From: Candidatus Gottesmanbacteria bacterium RBG_16_37_8
GTDB taxonomy: Bacteria; Patescibacteriota; Microgenomatia; 2-02-FULL-39-11
NCBI GenBank assembly: GCA_001779055.1
Contig: MFJA01000062.1
Location: forward strand, 19,943-28,686
DNA: 8,744 bases
Direction: 5' to 3'
Shown: in pieces, positions 5,675 to 8,744 of the stretch
How positions within the stretch are numbered: position 1 is the stretch's first letter
Layout: the number at the start of each line of letters is the position of its first letter
Made by a program: the position numbers and the translations under genes
The notes under the pieces: generated by a model
What the model was told of the DNA's origin: nothing
What the model saw: the letters and a program-made list of their open reading frames with translations, nothing else
Databases searched by the model: none

Positions 5675-6901
5675 ATGCTAAGTGTAATCAAAAGGATATC
5701 TGTTTTTTCCCTGATATTTTTTTCAGTTGTTTGCATCAGTCCGCTTAAAATAAAAAGTGCTTCGGTTTGTCCGAATAGCGACCCCTGTAAAGATAAAAGT
5801 GATACCAGTGAAAAAGTAGCTTGTTATACCGATGTAGTAAATACCTGTAGCAGAGAGCGACAGAGCATGGCAGCCCAAATTGTTTATCTCTCCACCTCCA
5901 TTGAATTAACCGCTGCCAAAATTGAAGCCACCAAAGAAAAAGTAGCTCAGATTGAAAAAGATATTGTCACCATCAGCGAAAAAATCGATAAGCTGGAAAA
6001 TACCTTAACCAAAATTACCCAGGTTCTGCTTGACAGAATTGTGGCAACCTACCGCTTTGGTGAACAGTCATATTTATCTGTTCTTCTATCATCAAACGGC
6101 TTTTCCGATTTCGTCAACCGTTTTAAATATATGCAGAAAGTTCAGGCTCACGACAGAAAGCTTCTCTTCCAGCTTCAAAACAGTAAAGAAAACTTCAAAG
6201 ACCAGAAACAGCAGCGGGAAGACAAGAAAGTGGAATTGGATGCTGCCAAAAAACAGCTCGAGGGACAGCAGAATACTTTAGCAGTTCAGAAAAAAGAAAA
6301 AGAACTTTTCCTTGAAACTACCAAAAACAGCGAGTCCCGTTACCGTCAGGAGTTATCTGCTGCCAGACGTGAGGCTGAAGGCATTCAGCAGGCCGCCTCA
6401 ATTCTTTCAACTGCCGGAGTACCGGTCAGAGTCAATAAGGGAGATAGTATAGGAATAATGGGTAATACCGGTTTTTCCACAGGTGCCCATCTTCATTTTG
6501 CCGTCTACAATCTCAAGGAGTCTGATTTATCCAAATTTAATTTTAATTCCGGTTATGAAAATCCCTTTAATGTTTTATCCTCAAGAGAATTATTTTTTGA
6601 CGCCACTTCCTGTGATGATGTTTCACCAAACCAAAAAACAAAAAAATCAGTCGGATCCGGTTCCTGGAGTTGGCCGATGGGCAGTCCCACCATTACCCAG
6701 TGTTTCGGTCATACACCCTGGTCATGGCGTTATCAGATAGGAATTCATAACGGTATTGATATGTATGATGATGTTGACACTATAATTAAAGCTGTTGAGG
6801 GAGGCAACAAATTTGTCTATCGCGGCGGCCAGGCAATCGGCAATGGTGTTTTTATTTTCCACGATAATGGTAAAATGACCTTATACTGGCATCTTCAATA
6901 A
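5675..6901 (+). CDS. Secreted coiled-coil murein hydrolase with circularly permuted M23 peptidase domain (EnvC/PcsB-like)
   Basis: A 408-residue secreted protein. The signal peptide covers about 1-29. A short region with C32, C38, C50 and C58 follows. A long coiled coil runs from about 65 to 240, like the FtsX-binding arm of EnvC, PcsB and CwlO. The M23 (LytM) metallopeptidase domain is in swapped order. First comes VNKGDSIGIMGNTG and the STGAHLHFAVY block (253-278) ending in NP (296-297). After a linker come WPMGSPTITQCFG (333-345), HNGIDM (358-363), GNGVFIFHDNGKMTLYWHLQ (389-408) and the stop. In usual M23 domains the second part precedes the first. Zinc ligands H358, D362 and H274 and catalytic H272 and H406 are all present, so an active peptidoglycan endopeptidase is expected. 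C313 and C343 flank the new linker and may pair. GGAG at 5665-5668, 6 bases before ATG, is one of the few good ribosome sites here. Confidence 0.9.
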   Translation: MLSVIKRISVFSLIFFSVVCISPLKIKSASVCPNSDPCKDKSDTSEKVACYTDVVNTCSRERQSMAAQIVYLSTSIELTAAKIEATKEKVAQIEKDIVTISEKIDKLENTLTKITQVLLDRIVATYRFGEQSYLSVLLSSNGFSDFVNRFKYMQKVQAHDRKLLFQLQNSKENFKDQKQQREDKKVELDAAKKQLEGQQNTLAVQKKEKELFLETTKNSESRYRQELSAARREAEGIQQAASILSTAGVPVRVNKGDSIGIMGNTGFSTGAHLHFAVYNLKESDLSKFNFNSGYENPFNVLSSRELFFDATSCDDVSPNQKTKKSVGSGSWSWPMGSPTITQCFGHTPWSWRYQIGIHNGIDMYDDVDTIIKAVEGGNKFVYRGGQAIGNGVFIFHDNGKMTLYWHLQ

Positions 6902-6918
6902 TGTAAAGCCAGGGTAAC

Positions 6919-7773
6919 GTGCCTAAAATTTTCAAATTACTAATTCTTATCCTTTTTTTGTCCCCTTTTTTCTTCATCAGAAAAAGTTTAGCCGCCTCGA
7001 TAAATTTAGACAGTCCGAATTTAAGTATTCTCGCCGATATTAATTCTGAGTATGAAATAAATGTAGTCTTATCCATAAATGCCGCTGATAATACCAGATA
7101 TTATTTGCGGGGGATTTTTTATAAGGAGGGTACTAATAAATACTGCGGTTATACCTGGAATGGTCAAAATTGGTTTAATGGTCCGTATTCAGCTGCACAG
7201 GGGTGGGAAAATCTTCCCTCAGTTTCTGTCTCATCAGATTCAGGAAAAATTAAGATAAAAGCCAAGCTGGATATAAATGATAGTGATTGTCAGTCACAAG
7301 GCATTTATGGCTTTAAGATCCAGCGTTATACACAAGGCGGTTCGGCCATAATTGATGATCAAAACGAACAAAGATTGGAAGTTAAAGTTTTATATGCTAC
7401 ACCTACCTCAAATCCGACAACAACAAGAATTCCTGCCTTAACGGTTGTCAAATCCAAAACGGAAGAAAAAATAATTAAGCCGACTCTCACTGCTGCACAG
7501 ATAAAATCATCAATAGTTGAAACTTACCCTCAAGTCATTAATCAAAAAAGAATTTTATCCTCTTCCTCTGTTTCATTAAACGATTCATCACTTGCCTCTT
7601 CATCCCCGGTTTCAGCTTCAATTAGCTCCGAAAAAAAGTATTTGGCTGCCAGTGTTGCCGGGATTATAGCTAAAAAATCATTTAATTATGCAGTTTTGCC
7701 CCTTATTCTGGGATTAGGTCTTATTTTTTCAGCATCAGTCATCAGTTTTAGACAAATAAAAAAATCTAACTGA
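6919..7773 (+). CDS. Membrane-anchored extracellular protein with signal peptide and Ser-rich stalk
   Basis: A 284-residue protein starting at GTG 6919, with a weak AGGG site 4 bases upstream. It has an N-terminal signal peptide (about 1-26, ending SLAA), a beta-rich extracellular domain (about 27-158), a Thr/Pro- and then Ser-rich stalk (about 159-240) and a C-terminal transmembrane helix (about 257-277) with a short basic end that anchors it. The domain holds RYYLRGIFYKEG (60-71), YCGYTWNGQNWFNG (75-88) and GIYGFKIQRYTQGG (128-141). C76 and C124 could form a disulfide. I do not know a characterised family. It lies 17 bases after the hydrolase gene in the same direction and may share its transcript, so a role at the cell surface is likely. 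The stop is inside a hairpin shared with the convergent gene. Confidence 0.83.
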   Translation: MPKIFKLLILILFLSPFFFIRKSLAASINLDSPNLSILADINSEYEINVVLSINAADNTRYYLRGIFYKEGTNKYCGYTWNGQNWFNGPYSAAQGWENLPSVSVSSDSGKIKIKAKLDINDSDCQSQGIYGFKIQRYTQGGSAIIDDQNEQRLEVKVLYATPTSNPTTTRIPALTVVKSKTEEKIIKPTLTAAQIKSSIVETYPQVINQKRILSSSSVSLNDSSLASSSPVSASISSEKKYLAASVAGIIAKKSFNYAVLPLILGLGLIFSASVISFRQIKKSN

Positions 7774-7780
7774 TTTTTTT
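7758..7780. terminator. Bidirectional A/T hairpin terminator between convergent genes
   Basis: Seven A, TC, a 5-base loop (TAACT), GA and seven T form a perfect 9-bp inverted repeat. Read from either side, a stem is followed by a U run. The stop codons of both convergent genes (TGA 7771-7773 and, on the other strand, TAG 7768-7766) fall in its centre. The stem has only one G-C pair, so it is weak for an intrinsic terminator. Confidence 0.45.
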
Positions 7781-8248
7781 CCTGAAAAATATATTGAAGG
7801 GTTTATATCCGTAAGAATTCCAGGCTTTTTGCCCGCTAGAATTTCTTTCATTGCTGTAAAGTTCTATATATTTCAGATTTCTTTCTTTAAACCATTTTTC
7901 TGCAGCTTCATTTAATTTTCGTCCGTAGCCGGATTTTTGAAATTCCGGATCAATAGCCAGAAAGGATATATGTCCGACTGATTTAGTCTTATACCAGGGG
8001 AATAAAAACTTAATATAGCCGGCGATAAATCCGACTATTTTCTTTTTCTTTTCCTGTGTTTCTTCAGCGACTAATAAAAATTGTGAAGAAGAATTCAAAT
8101 GTCTTTCTGCCCATTGTTTCAGATATGCCTGAACATCTTCTTCTGTTTTAAAATATTCCTCGTCAATTTCCTGGTGCATTGTCATAAGCAAAGAAAGCAA
8201 ATTGACAATATCCGAAAGATCATTTATTTCAACTGAACGGATTATCAT
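7766..8248 (-). CDS. GNAT-family N-acetyltransferase
   Basis: A 160-residue GCN5-related acetyltransferase, which would move the acetyl group of acetyl-CoA to an amine. The N-terminal IRSVEINDLSDIVNL is the usual first strand and helix. Motif A, FLAIDPEFQKSGYGRKLNEA (96-115), contains the Q-x-x-G-x-G pyrophosphate loop (104-109). IELYSNERN (128-136) and the motif B segment AWNSYGYKPF (142-151) complete the fold. The EEYFKTEEDVQAYLK stretch (30-44) and VAEETQEKKKKIVGFIAGYI (60-79) are typical of small-molecule or protein acetyltransferases, so the substrate cannot be told. The gene converges on the surface-protein gene with an 8-base overlap and is divergent from tsaE. Its ATG is 7 bases after a TATAAT box, so the message is probably leaderless. 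Confidence 0.9.
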   Translation of the reverse strand: MIIRSVEINDLSDIVNLLSLLMTMHQEIDEEYFKTEEDVQAYLKQWAERHLNSSSQFLLVAEETQEKKKKIVGFIAGYIKFLFPWYKTKSVGHISFLAIDPEFQKSGYGRKLNEAAEKWFKERNLKYIELYSNERNSSGQKAWNSYGYKPFNIFFRKKIS

Positions 8249-8284
8249 TTTTTATATTATACTAATTAGCTGTGAACTTGTTCA
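8249..8284 (-). promoter_or_regulatory. Promoter for the GNAT gene
   Basis: On the minus strand a perfect TATAAT (8261-8256) ends 7 bases before ATG 8248. A weak -35, TGAACA (8284-8279), is 17 bases upstream and lies in the palindrome at the tsaE start. Transcription should start at the ATG itself. Confidence 0.55.
8258..8271 (+). promoter_or_regulatory. -10 element for tsaE, overlapping the opposite promoter
   Basis: TATACT (8258-8263) ends 8 bases before the GTG at 8272, so transcription would start at the start codon. No clear -35 is visible. It overlaps the TATAAT of the GNAT promoter on the other strand. Confidence 0.45.
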
Positions 8285-8286
8285 CA
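8271..8286. repeat. 16-bp palindrome over the tsaE start codon
   Basis: TGTGAAC-TT-GTTCACA has perfect 7-base arms around a 2-base centre. It starts one base before the GTG of tsaE and ends in codon 5. Its position at the predicted start of transcription and over the -35 region of the GNAT promoter suits an operator, but it also encodes the first residues of TsaE. A smaller palindrome, CTAATTAG, lies next to it at 8262-8269. Confidence 0.5.
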
Positions 8287-8703
8287 ACAAAAAGTCAAAA
8301 GGAAACTTTTAGTTTAGGTAAAAAAATTGCCGGCAGTTTTTCCGGCGGGGAAGTGCTGGCATTATTTGGTGAACTTGGAGCCGGAAAAACTTCATTTGCC
8401 AAAGGAGTGATTAATTATTTTCTGCCCCGAAAAAGAGTCATCTCCCCTACTTTCATTATTGTGCGACATTATCATCCTAACAGCAATGCAATAAATCATC
8501 TTGTTCATGCTGACCTCTACCGTTTAAATAATGAGCAGGAAATTGATGGTCTCGGTTTAACTGAATTTATGAATAATGAGTCAACAGTTGTTCTGATCGA
8601 ATGGGCTGACAAAATGCCGCATCTCTTACCGGCAAAGAGGCAGGATATTTTTTTTGAAATTGTCTCCGATACTGTCAGGAAAATAAAAATCGTCTCACCA
8701 TGA
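8272..8703 (+). CDS. tsaE: tRNA t6A biosynthesis ATPase TsaE
   Basis: A 143-residue cytoplasmic P-loop ATPase, close to the family's usual 150 residues. It works with TsaB and TsaD to transfer threonylcarbamoyl to A37 of tRNAs that read ANN codons. Walker A is GELGAGKT (33-40). The family block SPTF is at 58-61, HADLYRL at 79-85 (with D81) and LIEWAD at 108-113, all standard TsaE motifs. The start is GTG at 8272, since no ATG is near and the TSFAKG region is in the expected position. The stop TGA overlaps an ATG in the next frame (ATGA), which implies translational coupling with a probable tsaC. Neither tsaB nor tsaD is within view. Confidence 0.95.
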   Translation: MNLFTTKSQKETFSLGKKIAGSFSGGEVLALFGELGAGKTSFAKGVINYFLPRKRVISPTFIIVRHYHPNSNAINHLVHADLYRLNNEQEIDGLGLTEFMNNESTVVLIEWADKMPHLLPAKRQDIFFEIVSDTVRKIKIVSP

Positions 8704-8744
8704 TTTATAATCAGAACATTAATAAAGCAGTAAAGGTTTTAAAA
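8700..8744 (+). CDS. tsaC: Probable N-terminus of TsaC/Sua5/YrdC L-threonylcarbamoyladenylate synthase (partial, runs off the window)
   Basis: An open frame begins at ATG 8700-8702, overlapping the tsaE stop as ATGA, and runs to the last base. It gives 15 residues, MIYNQNINKAVKVLK. The I-x-x-A-V-x-V-L-K pattern matches the first helix of TsaC/Sua5, which is followed in the family by a G-G-x-x-x-F-P-T-x-T-V-Y-G motif just beyond the window. TsaC makes threonylcarbamoyl-AMP from threonine, bicarbonate and ATP, the substrate step before TsaBDE. The position after tsaE supports the call, although only the first 15 codons are available. A TsaB start normally looks different (I-L-x-I-D-T-S). Confidence 0.5.
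   Translation, partial: MIYNQNINKAVKVLK

Noticed and set aside
5473..5748. Open frames at 5473-5736 (minus) and 5557-5748 (plus) across the ftsX-hydrolase junction
   Set aside because: Both lie in other frames over two well-supported genes and encode no recognisable motif.
6690..6906. Idea that the M23 order reflects a frameshift or truncated duplicate domain
   Set aside because: Each half occurs once, together they make exactly one complete M23 domain, the frame is intact, and the stop follows right at the natural loop after YxHL. True permutation explains it better.
6901..6906. ATG-TAA minimal open frame overlapping the hydrolase stop
   Set aside because: A start-stop pair is expected by chance here, and no conserved context is visible.
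6852..7076. Minus-strand open frame across the hydrolase and surface-protein junction
   Set aside because: It overlaps the conserved GNGVFIF/YWHL end and the signal peptide of two real genes and has no family features.
1..8744. UGA recoding as glycine
   Set aside because: TGA ends four well-formed genes at their expected lengths, and RF2 is encoded in the window.

Overview
The window is an AT-rich, densely packed bacterial segment. Gene content and protein style point to the Candidate Phyla Radiation (Patescibacteria), probably a Microgenomates-like lineage. This is an inference from compact proteins, near-absent Shine-Dalgarno sites, short or overlapping gene junctions and lineage-typical membrane proteins; no 16S or other phylogenetic marker is present. 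UGA is a normal stop: four genes end in TGA and an RF2 gene is present. That argues against the UGA-glycine lineages (Gracilibacteria, Absconditabacteria).

Left part (1-2516): the C-terminal tail of a probable Mur ligase runs into a 57-residue zinc-ribbon protein on the minus strand (95-268) that resembles the amino-group carrier LysW. It is divergently transcribed from a two-gene operon encoding a short threonine-synthase-like PLP enzyme and a 433-residue ATP-grasp ligase. A carrier-like protein beside a PLP enzyme and an ATP-grasp ligase may be an undescribed small-molecule or peptide-modification pathway.

Middle part (2564-7773): a co-directional block holds prfB (RF2, no programmed frameshift, short domain 1), a one-TM protein of unknown function, ftsE, ftsX, a secreted coiled-coil M23 peptidase, and a membrane-anchored surface protein. 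The order prfB-ftsE-ftsX is also familiar from Firmicutes and Actinobacteria. FtsEX is the ATP-driven activator of EnvC/PcsB-type cell-wall hydrolases in division, so the adjacent M23 protein is the expected partner. Its catalytic domain is circularly permuted: the HLH half comes before the HxxxD half, and the protein ends at the YxHL motif. All expected zinc and catalytic residues are kept. This is the most striking feature of the window.

Right part (7766-8744): a minus-strand GNAT acetyltransferase converges on the surface protein over a shared A/T hairpin that contains both stop codons. It is divergent from tsaE, which overlaps by ATGA the start of a probable tsaC (both for tRNA t6A synthesis).

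Regulatory layout: both divergent junctions (269-302 and 8249-8271) carry the same 8-mer, AGTATAAT / ATTATACT, which gives an overlapping -10 box on each strand. At four genes the -10 box ends only 7-8 nt before the start codon, which predicts leaderless mRNAs. A 16-bp palindrome overlaps the tsaE start. I found no tRNA, rRNA, CRISPR, IS element or other mobile signature, and no gene-free stretch longer than 300 bases.
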